Source: Flammeovirgaceae bacterium (GTDB taxonomy: Bacteria; Bacteroidota; Bacteroidia; Cytophagales; Cyclobacteriaceae). Taken from it: a DNA stretch of 18,547 bases. A program made the position numbers and the translations under genes. Location: positions 1 to 18,547 of the forward strand of contig QIEB01000019.1 of the NCBI GenBank assembly GCA_003229495.1. The letters are read 5' to 3'. This document shows positions 1-7,667 of the stretch, in pieces (position 1 is the stretch's first letter; each line of letters begins with the position of its first letter). The notes below the pieces were generated by a model. The model had not been told where the DNA came from, did no database searches, and saw only the letters and a list, made by a program, of their open reading frames with translations.

Positions 1-1307
1 ATGGCCAGGGCAGATTCAAGACCATCCCGATACTAGCCGCCTGGGCAACTTCCGGTGGGCCCATTCAGAAGGATGTTTATCAGCATTTCTACCACTACAT
101 CATCGGGAAACTCAATGAAATTGACAGAATTGACGGTGTATACATGTCTATGCATGGAGCTATGGGTGTTGAAGATATGCGTGACCCTGAGTGTCATTTG
201 CTTGAAGAAATTCGACGCATAGTTGGAGATGAAATAGCCATCGGAGTCAGTTATGATCTGCATGCCAATATCACCAGGGAAAAAGTAAAGCTAGCTACTT
301 TTATTAATGCCTACCATACCAATCCGCACAGAGATCATTACCATACTGGAGCCAAGGCAGCCCGGATATTGATGGATACTATAGAAGGAAAGGTAAAGCC
401 GACTATGGCTTTCCTAAAGATGCCTCTGCTCAAGGGAGGTGGTATGACTATAGATTTTTTGAAACCAATGAGGAAGGTCTTTAGCGCTGTGAAAAGAATG
501 GAAAGGCGGCCCGGGGTTTTGAGCGTTTCCAATTTCATATCGCACATTTGGCTGGATGATGAAGAAATGGGCTGGAGCTGCATCGCTGTTACCGACAAGG
601 ACCCTCAATTAGCAGAAAATCTAACGGAAGAGCTTGCCGACCTGAACTGGTCAGTTAAAGATCATAAACATCCTGACCCGGTGTCTGTAGAGGAAGCAGT
701 ACAAACAGTTCAGCAGATGACCTGGAGGAGAAAGTTTGGGACCACGGTTTTGTGTGATACCTCGGATATTGTGGCAGCCGGTGGACCTGGTGAAAATACG
801 CATATCTTAAGTCATCTAATGCACAGAGCGCCCAATCTCAGGTCATACGTCCCTTTTCGGGACCGGGAAGAAGTGCAGAGGGTTTTCAACTTCGAAATAG
901 GACTGGAAGTAAAACTCACGTTAGGTCAAAAACTGGATAAAGAATACAATGCATCCCTGACTTTTAGTGGCACCGTATTCAATAAATCTGAAACTGATTT
1001 TGGTAAAACCGCCGTGGTGCGGCAGGATAATATTTATCTGGTGCTAACGGAATTGCCCTGCCCGGCTTTTAGTCCCAATTTTTTCAGGAGTTTGGGCCTG
1101 AGCCTCTGGAAAGCAGATATTGTGGTTGTCAAGAATTTATTTCCCTTCCGGATAATGTACAGTTTGTATAATCGAAAAACCTTTAATGTGAGCACCGCAG
1201 GTACCACTGAACTTGACGTATTTCGCCTGAAATATAAAAAGATACCCCGACCAATCTACCCTTTGGATGAGATGACAGATTGGAGAATGCCTAACCAGGG
1301 GAAATAA
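1..1307 (+). CDS. M81 family metallopeptidase (MlrC-like), 5' end outside window
   Basis: The reading frame is open from position 3 to the double stop TAA TAA at 1305-1310, giving 434 visible residues. The start codon lies left of the window, and by family length (about 490-520 aa) some 60-90 residues are missing. The ATG at 144 is internal: homology-like sequence precedes it, for example AAWATSGGP around positions 42-62. The MlrC zinc site is visible. Counting from the Met at 144, there is DLH (D38, H40) and then NPHRD (H62), and this 2 and 24 residue spacing equals the Asp167/His169/His191 spacing I recall for microcystinase MlrC. The upstream motif MSMHGAMGVED is also typical. The C-terminal MlrC_C region shows VLCDTSDIVAAGGPGENTH. 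M81 enzymes are zinc hydrolases that cut peptide or amide bonds, and most members have unknown substrates. Microcystin as substrate should not be assumed. It is separated by about 200 bp from the next gene. Confidence 0.85.
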   Translation, partial: GQGRFKTIPILAAWATSGGPIQKDVYQHFYHYIIGKLNEIDRIDGVYMSMHGAMGVEDMRDPECHLLEEIRRIVGDEIAIGVSYDLHANITREKVKLATFINAYHTNPHRDHYHTGAKAARILMDTIEGKVKPTMAFLKMPLLKGGGMTIDFLKPMRKVFSAVKRMERRPGVLSVSNFISHIWLDDEEMGWSCIAVTDKDPQLAENLTEELADLNWSVKDHKHPDPVSVEEAVQTVQQMTWRRKFGTTVLCDTSDIVAAGGPGENTHILSHLMHRAPNLRSYVPFRDREEVQRVFNFEIGLEVKLTLGQKLDKEYNASLTFSGTVFNKSETDFGKTAVVRQDNIYLVLTELPCPAFSPNFFRSLGLSLWKADIVVVKNLFPFRIMYSLYNRKTFNVSTAGTTELDVFRLKYKKIPRPIYPLDEMTDWRMPNQGK

Positions 1308-1442
1308 TAAAAATCAAAAAGTCCTACCAGTTAAAGAGTGGAGGTTCTGCAGATGTGTGCTGAATATCCATGATTTTTATGCATTGAAAACATGATAGTT
1401 GTCAGTTTTTGGCGAATGCATTTTCCTTAAGTTGCTTATGAG

Positions 1443-1471
1443 TTGAGCACTATTGGGATTCGTTAATTTTG
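1443..1471 (+). promoter_or_regulatory. candidate Bacteroidota-type promoter for the Crp/Fnr gene
   Basis: TTG at 1443-1445 is followed after 18 bases by TAATTTTG at 1464-1471, which fits the Bacteroidota sigma-ABfr pattern TTG-N17-23-TAnnTTTG. A second copy of TAATTTTG occurs at 1486-1493 but has no well-spaced TTG. Transcription would begin near 1477-1480, about 30 bases before the ATG at 1507. This is a match by eye to a short AT-rich consensus and may be chance. Confidence 0.4.
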
Positions 1472-1506
1472 GTACACTTAATAAATAATTTTGTAAATGC
1501 CAGGGC

Positions 1507-2229
1507 ATGAATGTAGCTGCAAAATTGTCCAAAATTCCCTCAAATGCTTGCATGAACTGCATAAAAAAAGAGCATTCTCTATTTTCCAATCTCAGTTATG
1601 AAGAATTACAAGAATTAAATAAAAATCGATTTTCTGTCGACTATTCCACTGGTGAATATATTTATAAACAAGGTGTGAGACCAGAGCATTTAATCTGTCT
1701 CCACTCCGGAAAAGTGAAGATCACAAAACTTACTTCTACCGGAAAAATGCAGATTGTTGGATTGAATAAAACGGTAGATTTTATTGGGGTCTGTGATTTA
1801 ATAAATAATACACTGTACACTTCGTCAGGAATTGCCTTAGAGAGTACTTCTGTTTGCTATATTCCCAAATCTGAACTGGATCACGTTATTGAAAGAAATC
1901 CGGATTTTGCAAAGCGGATGATTGGGTTATTTGCAGAAAAAGTCCATCAAACAAACGAAAGATTAACCAGTCATACTCAAAAACATTTGAGAGGAAGGCT
2001 CGCGGATACTTTGCTATACATCTATGAGACGTTTGGTTTCCAACCCAATTCCAACATTTTGGATGTACTTCTGAAACGAAGTGATATAGCAGAGCTTTCA
2101 AGTATGGATGTCTCGAACGCCAGCCGGTCCTTATCAGAATTTGTCGAAGAAGGGATTATCGCCCTGCAAGGCAGAAGAATTGAGCTATTTGATATGGTCC
2201 GCCTCACCGCCATTAGCATTGGAGGATAA
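1507..2229 (+). CDS. Crp/Fnr family transcriptional regulator with N-terminal CxxC
   Basis: This 240-residue protein has the standard Crp/Fnr layout. A cyclic-nucleotide-binding-like beta-roll covers about residues 25-125 (YIYKQG at 51-56, HSGKVKITK at 66-74), a dimerisation helix about 125-165, and a winged helix-turn-helix about 168-225 (RSDIAELSSMDVSNASRSL). Glu and Arg residues needed for cAMP binding in true CRP are not evident, so another signal is likely. Cys15 and Cys18 form a CxxC before the beta-roll, with further Cys at 64, 96 and 117. FNR uses three N-terminal Cys plus one internal Cys for an Fe-S cluster, so a redox or NO sensor is possible but not shown. The gene lies on the same strand just upstream of the NOD-like gene, with two palindromic candidate operators between them, which suggests it controls that unit. 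There is no clear ribosome binding site, as is usual in this phylum. Confidence 0.88.
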   Translation: MNVAAKLSKIPSNACMNCIKKEHSLFSNLSYEELQELNKNRFSVDYSTGEYIYKQGVRPEHLICLHSGKVKITKLTSTGKMQIVGLNKTVDFIGVCDLINNTLYTSSGIALESTSVCYIPKSELDHVIERNPDFAKRMIGLFAEKVHQTNERLTSHTQKHLRGRLADTLLYIYETFGFQPNSNILDVLLKRSDIAELSSMDVSNASRSLSEFVEEGIIALQGRRIELFDMVRLTAISIGG

Positions 2230-2238
2230 CTTTTCAAC

Positions 2239-2256
2239 ACTTGTTGTATAACATGT
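2239..2256. promoter_or_regulatory. candidate Crp/Fnr-type operator 1 upstream of the NOD-like gene
   Basis: The sequence ACTTGTTGTATAACATGT is an inverted repeat of the form AC-x-TGTT-N4-AACA-x-GT. Half-site length and the 4-base spacer fit dimeric Crp/Fnr/Dnr-type sites (FNR and DNR use TTGAT-N4-ATCAA). Its centre is 22 bp from that of the second palindrome, about two helical turns, so both would lie on the same DNA face. It starts 9 bp after the end of the regulator gene. Binding by the adjacent regulator is inferred. Confidence 0.6.
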
Positions 2257-2261
2257 CTAAG

Positions 2262-2277
2262 CTTGTTTTATAACAAG
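2262..2277. promoter_or_regulatory. candidate Crp/Fnr-type operator 2 upstream of the NOD-like gene
   Basis: The sequence CTTGTTTTATAACAAG is a perfect 6-bp inverted repeat (CTTGTT / AACAAG) around TTAT. It shares the TTGTT-N4-AACA core with the palindrome at 2239-2256. It ends 65 bases before the ATG of the NOD-like gene. If it acted as a class II activator site at about -41.5, transcription would start near 2311. No convincing TAnnTTTG element is visible there, which would fit an activator-dependent promoter. A weaker inverted repeat (TCAGA-N7-TCTGA, 2281-2297) follows it. Confidence 0.6.
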
Positions 2278-2342
2278 GTTTCAGATTGATTTTCTGATTA
2301 AAATTAAGGCTGGAAACTAGCGTATAAAAACAATGCTTAAAG

Positions 2343-4718
2343 ATGAACTCAAACGGTAGTAAATCTGAAATCACCAGAGCGGGCATTAACTATTTCATGA
2401 ACCCAAAAAACTGGTGGGGACCATTGACATTTATTTTGATAATCAGCCTTCTGGGAGTGGGCATGATAGGATTTCAGACCTACAACGATGCTCCGCCAAT
2501 GACTGGTTTTAAGTCGGCATCCGGAGAAGTAGTAATTAATAAATCAACTATTGAAAATGGCCAGTTGGTATTCCATAAATATGCCCTGATGGAATATGGC
2601 AGTATGTTTGGTGACGGTGCACAACGTGGACCGGATTTTACCGCAGAAGCACTCCATTGGACGGCTGTCTACATGAATGAATACTCTGTAAGGGACTTCT
2701 CTAGTACCAATGGCAGGGCTCCTTCGGATATGGAGCTACGAATTATCAAAGAGCTCACCAAGGAAGAGCTAAAAAAGAACAATTATAATGAAGAGGACAA
2801 CATTGTACAGCTAACCGAAGCTCAATCCTATGCCTTGGAAATGTTAAAAAAGTACTACCTGGATGTGTTCACAAATGAGCATTCGGATAATGCTTTTAAA
2901 GTAAATAATTACATATCGGATGAGCAGGAATTATCCGATCTAACTTCATTTTTCTTTTGGGGAGCATGGGTATGTGTTGCCGAAAGGCCAGGTAACGATT
3001 TCAGCTATACACACAACTGGCCCTATGACCGGGATGCAGGAAATACCGCAACCTCTCCAGTAGTACTTTGGAGTGTTTTGGGCCTTTTTGCTTTTGTCCT
3101 TGGTTGTGGAGTAGTCTTGTATTTTATTGGCCAGTACAATCAATTACCAAATAGGTTTTTCAAATCTCCGGCAGGAGAATTGCTCACTGTAGAAAAGGTT
3201 GAAAAATTTGCTCCAAGCAAAACGCAACGTGCTACCTTCAAATTTTTCGTGGTGGCAATCATCTTATTTTTCATTCAGGTATGCAGTGGGATAGTTACCA
3301 TTAATGATTTTGTGGATTTTCTCAGTTTCTTCGGAATTAATATCGTGGGTATAGTTCCTGTAACTATTTCACGAAGTTGGCATTTAATGTTAGCGCTATA
3401 CTGGATAACTACCTGCTGGGTAGCTTCTTCGATTTTTATTCTTCCGATATTATCAAAAGAAGAAATCAGGGGACAATTGCCGCTGATCAACACACTTTTT
3501 ATACTTCTATTTGTTTTGGTGGCCGGTTCTCTGACGGGAATGGTTTTAGGGCCTCTCGGAGTGTTGGGTAAATGGTGGCATCTTCTGGGTCATCAGGGTT
3601 GGGAGTTTATGGATTTTGGCAAAATTTATCAAATCCTGCTAATGGTCATATTTGTTCTTTGGGGGTTTGTGGTTTACCGAGGTGTAAAACCAGCTTTTAT
3701 AAAAGGAGAACCCTGGAACCTGCCTAATTGGATTGTATACTCAGTTATTGGAATTCCTCTATTATTCCTATCAGGGTTTGTAGCAAGACCTGAAACCAAT
3801 TTTGTGATTGCAGACTTTTGGCGATGGATGGTAATTCATATGTGGGTGGAAGCATTTTTTGAAGTATTCATCACTGTAATTGTGAGCTACCTGATGGTTC
3901 TAATGGGTCTGGTCAGCAGAGAAGCAGCCATAAGGGTGGTATACTTTGCAACTATTCTTTTCCTTGGAACCGGTCTATTAGGTATCTCGCACAACTTTTA
4001 CTGGAACGCTAAACCAGTTGCTACCATGGCACTTGGGAGCGTATTTTCTACTCTGCAGTTTGTCCCATTGATTTTACTAACCGTTGAAGCCTGGCGGTTT
4101 AAAAACATGCCAAGGATAGCAGTGGGAGATGTAGAGCATAATAATCTTAACACAAATTTCGGGTTTCCAGAGGTCTTTTTGTTCCTCATTGCTGTGAATT
4201 TCTGGAATTTCTTTGGGGCCGGAGTAATGGGTATTATTATCAATTTGCCCATAATGAATTATTTCGAACATGGGACCTATCTTACCATTAACCATGCACA
4301 CGCAGCCTTGATGGGCGTCTATGGCAATATTTCATTGGCTGCTATGTTATTTGCCTCCAGACTGCTAATAAAGCCAGGTAAATGGAACAGGAAGATAGTT
4401 AGGTTCTCATTTTGGTCTATCAATGCCGGACTCATGCTCATGGTAGTGCTGGATCTTTTTCCTGCTGGGGCCATCCAATTCAAAACTGTTGTTGATAAAG
4501 GGTTGTGGTTTGCCAGATCAAATCAATTTATTGGCGGAAACATTTTCGAAACTTTAACCTGGCTTAGAGGTATTGGAGCCAGCGTATTTTTCTTTGGAGG
4601 TGTGATCCCATTGGCATGGTTTATTGTCACCAGAGTGAAAAGTCTAAAATCTAAAACTAAAATATCAGCAGGTAATGAAGATTTTGAAGAGCTCATACCT
4701 GAAAAACAGACCGCATAG
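2343..4718 (+). CDS. nod: putative nitric oxide dismutase (NOD), qNOR-like haem-copper oxidase superfamily
   Basis: This 791-residue polytopic inner-membrane protein has the length and layout of quinol NO reductase. TM1 (about 24-45) is followed by the haem-less cytochrome-c-like periplasmic domain (residues 56-235, with YGSMFGDGAQRGPDFTAEALH and RPGNDFSYTHNWPYD), then about 12 TM helices. Haem ligands H347 (SRSWH), H651 and H653 (NHAHAALMG) are present. FeB-site residues H499 and E503 (HMWVE) and H550 are present, but the usual HHYY is HNFY, so the third FeB His is N551. Twenty-one residues on, the usual FSALE is FSTLQ (Q572). These match the H560N and E581Q changes that I recall (Geobacillus qNOR numbering) as marks of NO dismutase. 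The quinol site is also altered: HYTVEGQGFFG is NDFVDFLSFFG (321-331), and the C-terminal GD is GA (A746). Predicted reaction: 2 NO to N2 + O2 with no external electrons. The alternative is a divergent NO reductase. A cytochrome gene follows after 19 nt, and two operator-like sites precede it. Confidence 0.85.
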   Translation: MNSNGSKSEITRAGINYFMNPKNWWGPLTFILIISLLGVGMIGFQTYNDAPPMTGFKSASGEVVINKSTIENGQLVFHKYALMEYGSMFGDGAQRGPDFTAEALHWTAVYMNEYSVRDFSSTNGRAPSDMELRIIKELTKEELKKNNYNEEDNIVQLTEAQSYALEMLKKYYLDVFTNEHSDNAFKVNNYISDEQELSDLTSFFFWGAWVCVAERPGNDFSYTHNWPYDRDAGNTATSPVVLWSVLGLFAFVLGCGVVLYFIGQYNQLPNRFFKSPAGELLTVEKVEKFAPSKTQRATFKFFVVAIILFFIQVCSGIVTINDFVDFLSFFGINIVGIVPVTISRSWHLMLALYWITTCWVASSIFILPILSKEEIRGQLPLINTLFILLFVLVAGSLTGMVLGPLGVLGKWWHLLGHQGWEFMDFGKIYQILLMVIFVLWGFVVYRGVKPAFIKGEPWNLPNWIVYSVIGIPLLFLSGFVARPETNFVIADFWRWMVIHMWVEAFFEVFITVIVSYLMVLMGLVSREAAIRVVYFATILFLGTGLLGISHNFYWNAKPVATMALGSVFSTLQFVPLILLTVEAWRFKNMPRIAVGDVEHNNLNTNFGFPEVFLFLIAVNFWNFFGAGVMGIIINLPIMNYFEHGTYLTINHAHAALMGVYGNISLAAMLFASRLLIKPGKWNRKIVRFSFWSINAGLMLMVVLDLFPAGAIQFKTVVDKGLWFARSNQFIGGNIFETLTWLRGIGASVFFFGGVIPLAWFIVTRVKSLKSKTKISAGNEDFEELIPEKQTA

Positions 4719-4737
4719 TTGATTTAATTATTACGAT

Positions 4738-6228
4738 ATGAAAAATAAGAAACTATTACTAGCATCTATCATTTTAGTGTTTTTGGCGGTGGTAGGATTC
4801 CAGTTAGTTGATCAAAACTTACACATGCTTCAAAGTCCGGGAGCACAAATAAATGACTACCAGGAATTTGACTATGGACTTGGAAGCAGCTACGTAGACA
4901 GTCTAAAAAAATATCCTGATTTAAAAGATGGAGAGATAGCACCATTTAACCTTTGGGAATATGCGGGTAAGGGAAAAAGTTCTTTTGATAGCCCGGAATT
5001 GCTAATGTCCTGGGAGGAGTGGATTGATTTTCATAAAAAACAAAAGCCTGAACTTATGGAGGATGTCAGGCAGTATATGTCAGGTCGTTTTGACTTTAAT
5101 GGGGAAGTCATGGCTAATCAATTCATGTCTGGGCAAAGGAAACCCATTATGGCAGGACCCATAGCCCGATTGTCAAAAGGTATCAGCTCTTTTGAAAAAT
5201 TAGCAGGGTTGTCTCCTGATGAGATTAAGAAAAGGGACTTGTTTCCCTACAAACCCCTGGCCCATCCTTTGCAAACTACCGCTCATATGGTGTTTCCGGA
5301 TGAATGGAACAAGGCTCATCCGGAACATCAAAGAATCGATCTTGATCATGATATTCCTGCCGAATATTTACCGGAATTTCCTCCTCCCATGTTTCTTACT
5401 ACCCACAAAGAATTAGGAGACATTTCAGAAGGTAGAGAGGTTACTTTGAGTAATTATTTTGAAATCTTCGATGGATTGATAACCGCTGAGCAATTGGAGG
5501 GCTTGAAAGAATTACTTAAACCCACACCGACCACCTGGTTTAATCATACCCTTCATAGAGTCACCCTGGAGCCAGGTGCAGGGGTATCTTGTTTCTCTTG
5601 TCATGTAAATGGACATACCAATGGTGCGTTTGAAGTTGCTCCTGATTCAAGACCGAATTTTGCCAGATTGAGGGTTGATACGCCCACCATGAGAGGAAAC
5701 TACAACCTTATGCAACTTGCATCCAAAAGATCAATTAGAAGTATGGATCATTTTGCAGAAGTAGAAGAATATTTTGATGGCGATCCGGGTATGCAGCAAG
5801 CGATAGGCCCAAGGTCCCAGAAAAGAGAGGTGACCAATAGAATGGGTGATTTTAATGCAATTCTTGATTTTGCTCCAGCTCCAAAACTAGGTCCATTGGA
5901 CAAATTATTTCCCGATAAAGCAACCAAACAAGAACTCTTAGGAGAGAAAATTTTCTTTGGCAAGGGGCAATGCTCATCCTGTCATTCGGGGCCCGCATTT
6001 GTGGATGATTATTTACACGACCTGCAAGTGGAAAGATTTTATAAAGGAAGACCTGAGGGTCCGATCAAAACATTTCCGCTAAGAGGTATCAAAGATTCTC
6101 CGCCTTACCTCCACGATGGAAGGTGCCCTACTTTGGCAGATGCAGTGGAGTTTTTCAACTTAGTGTTAGAACTGGAATTATCCAAAGAAGAGAAAAACGC
6201 ATTAGTAGCGTATATGATTTGTTTATAG
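4738..6228 (+). CDS. di-haem cytochrome c, cytochrome c peroxidase/MauG-like, with long N-terminal extension
   Basis: This 496-residue exported protein has an N-terminal membrane segment (about residues 5-24) that is either a signal peptide or an anchor, so it should act in the periplasm. There are two c-haem motifs, CFSCH (285-289) and CSSCH (412-416). The C-terminal part has the FPLRGIKDSPPYLHDG...TLADAVEFF block (446-473) typical of bacterial cytochrome c peroxidases and MauG relatives. The haem-haem spacing of about 127 residues fits that family. The first 260 residues are an extension not found in plain CcpA enzymes (about 330 aa), and I do not recognise a domain there. RoxA-like di-haem oxygenases are an alternative. 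The ATG is 19 nt after the NOD-like gene, so the two genes are almost surely co-transcribed. Roles could be peroxide removal or electron exchange linked to NO/O2 chemistry. Both are inferred from position only. Confidence 0.82.
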   Translation: MKNKKLLLASIILVFLAVVGFQLVDQNLHMLQSPGAQINDYQEFDYGLGSSYVDSLKKYPDLKDGEIAPFNLWEYAGKGKSSFDSPELLMSWEEWIDFHKKQKPELMEDVRQYMSGRFDFNGEVMANQFMSGQRKPIMAGPIARLSKGISSFEKLAGLSPDEIKKRDLFPYKPLAHPLQTTAHMVFPDEWNKAHPEHQRIDLDHDIPAEYLPEFPPPMFLTTHKELGDISEGREVTLSNYFEIFDGLITAEQLEGLKELLKPTPTTWFNHTLHRVTLEPGAGVSCFSCHVNGHTNGAFEVAPDSRPNFARLRVDTPTMRGNYNLMQLASKRSIRSMDHFAEVEEYFDGDPGMQQAIGPRSQKREVTNRMGDFNAILDFAPAPKLGPLDKLFPDKATKQELLGEKIFFGKGQCSSCHSGPAFVDDYLHDLQVERFYKGRPEGPIKTFPLRGIKDSPPYLHDGRCPTLADAVEFFNLVLELELSKEEKNALVAYMICL

Positions 6229-6257
6229 TTGACATTGAAAGTCAAGCGATCCGATCA

Positions 6258-6884
6258 TTATTCTATTCTGTATATATCGACTAAGTTTTGTAGAACTTTC
6301 TGAAAGTCAATTTTCAGATCAATCAATCTACCCGTATGGATATCAAAGACCCAGCCATGAACCTGTATCTGACGTGATCTGTAGGCATATTGGACCTCAG
6401 TGGTTTTTATAACACTGATACACTGCTCTTGCACATTCAATTCAACCAGGCGTTTGTATTTTTCCTCTTCATTTTTAATTGCATTGAGTTCCTTTTTATG
6501 CAACCGGAAAACGTCCCTAATATTTCTTAACCAAGGATTCAGGATGCCCATATCAATAGATTCCATGGCGGCTTTTACTCCACCACAATAATAATGGCCA
6601 CAAACAACTATATGGTTTACTTTGAGGTGCTCAACGGCATAATTGATCACGGACATGGCGCTTAAATCAGTATTTGGGACCATATTGGCAATATTTCTAT
6701 GAACAAATACTTCGCCCGGTTCCACACCCATTAAGTCTTCAGCTGTTACCCTGCTATCTGAACACCCTATGTATAGGAGTTCCGGACTCTGACCTCCGGA
6801 TAATTTTTCAAAGTACTTATCATCAATAGCTAATTTTTCAGCTATCCATTTTTTATTGTTTTCAAAAATTTGTCGTGTTTTCAT
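6258..6884 (-). CDS. beta-class carbonic anhydrase
   Basis: This 208-residue cytoplasmic zinc enzyme interconverts CO2 and bicarbonate. The beta-CA signatures are complete: CSDSR (C41, D43, R45) and HYYC (H97, C100) give the Cys2His zinc site with the Asp/Arg gate, and GEVFVHRNIAN (57-67) is the usual conserved block. It starts at ATG 6882-6884. It converges on the NOD/cytochrome unit with only 29 nt between the two stop codons, and its own 5' gap to the SGNH gene is 91 nt, so it probably has its own promoter. The short TTGAC-N7-GTCAA hairpin in the convergent gap has no T-run. Confidence 0.95.
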   Translation of the reverse strand: MKTRQIFENNKKWIAEKLAIDDKYFEKLSGGQSPELLYIGCSDSRVTAEDLMGVEPGEVFVHRNIANMVPNTDLSAMSVINYAVEHLKVNHIVVCGHYYCGGVKAAMESIDMGILNPWLRNIRDVFRLHKKELNAIKNEEEKYKRLVELNVQEQCISVIKTTEVQYAYRSRQIQVHGWVFDIHTGRLIDLKIDFQKVLQNLVDIYRIE

Positions 6885-6975
6885 GTTTGATCAATTTTCA
6901 AAATATTCATAATCAATATAGTGTTTTTCAGAGAATCTATGGATCCCTAAAATCAAGAAATTATGAATAGATCTT

Positions 6976-7638
6976 TTACAAGAAGGGTTCAATGGCCTTT
7001 TTCCAAATGGCATAACCTTTTGCATTCATATGAAGATTGTCCTCTAAAAAAATATCTTGAAGTACTATGCCATTTTCATCCAAAGCAGGTTCCCAAACAT
7101 TCACAAATCCAGTGTACTGACTTTTACTGGCATAAATACTTAATTCGCTATTTAGTTGCTGATATTTCTTCCTGAGCTTCCAACGAGCAATACTTGGCTT
7201 GGCCGAAATAAAAATTACTGGCACTCCGGGAAGTTTACGTGCTATTATTTCTCTGACCTGCTTAGCTTCATTTACAATGCTTCGTACTTTTTCTTTGGCG
7301 GCAATATCATTGTCACCCTCATAAATAAAAATCTTTGAAGGGTTATAACAGGTAACTACCCTATCAACATAATACAAAAGGTCTGAAAATTGTGACCCTC
7401 CAAAGCCCCGGTTAACTGCTTTTATTTCAGGGAAATCTTCATCCAGGCTTTCCCAGATGGTAATGGATGAACTTCCTACAAAAAGTACTGCGCCATCAGG
7501 AAAAGGTATCTCTTTATCCTGTTGTTCAAAATGCTGTACGCTTTCTTCGAATCTTTCAGGACCCTCAGCTTCTTGGCTAAAACCCGGTAATGTGAGGTAA
7601 AGTAATCCTGTCAATAATAACATGTGTCTTGTTGTCAT
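6976..7638 (-). CDS. secreted SGNH/GDSL-family hydrolase
   Basis: This 220-residue protein starts with a signal peptide (about 1-21, hydrophobic LLLTGLLYLTLPGF then SQ). The SGNH blocks are in order: FVGSSSI (53-59, nucleophile probably S57), GFGGSQFSD (78-86, oxyanion Gly), EGDND (107-111, Asn110 of the GxND type) and DNLHMNAKGY (200-209, catalytic D200 and H203). Such enzymes are esterases or acetylhydrolases acting on lipids, acetylated glycans or cell-wall material. The substrate cannot be read from the sequence. The ATG is 29 nt after the MscS-like gene, so it is likely the last gene of the cotransporter-MscS transcript. Confidence 0.9.
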   Translation of the reverse strand: MTTRHMLLLTGLLYLTLPGFSQEAEGPERFEESVQHFEQQDKEIPFPDGAVLFVGSSSITIWESLDEDFPEIKAVNRGFGGSQFSDLLYYVDRVVTCYNPSKIFIYEGDNDIAAKEKVRSIVNEAKQVREIIARKLPGVPVIFISAKPSIARWKLRKKYQQLNSELSIYASKSQYTGFVNVWEPALDENGIVLQDIFLEDNLHMNAKGYAIWKKAIEPFL

Positions 7639-7667
7639 ATCTATTTTATTTTGTGCAGCCTAATAAT

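Noticed and set aside
2343..4718. Calling this gene an ordinary quinol nitric oxide reductase (norZ/norB)
   Set aside because: Overall similarity fits, but the Asn at the FeB His, the Gln at the conserved Glu and the lost quinol residues together argue for dismutase.
6229..6245. TTGAC-N7-GTCAA inverted repeat in the convergent gap, possible terminator or Fnr-like site
   Set aside because: The stem is only 5 bp with no GC-rich core and no T-run, and it lies after a stop codon, not upstream of a gene. Too weak to call.
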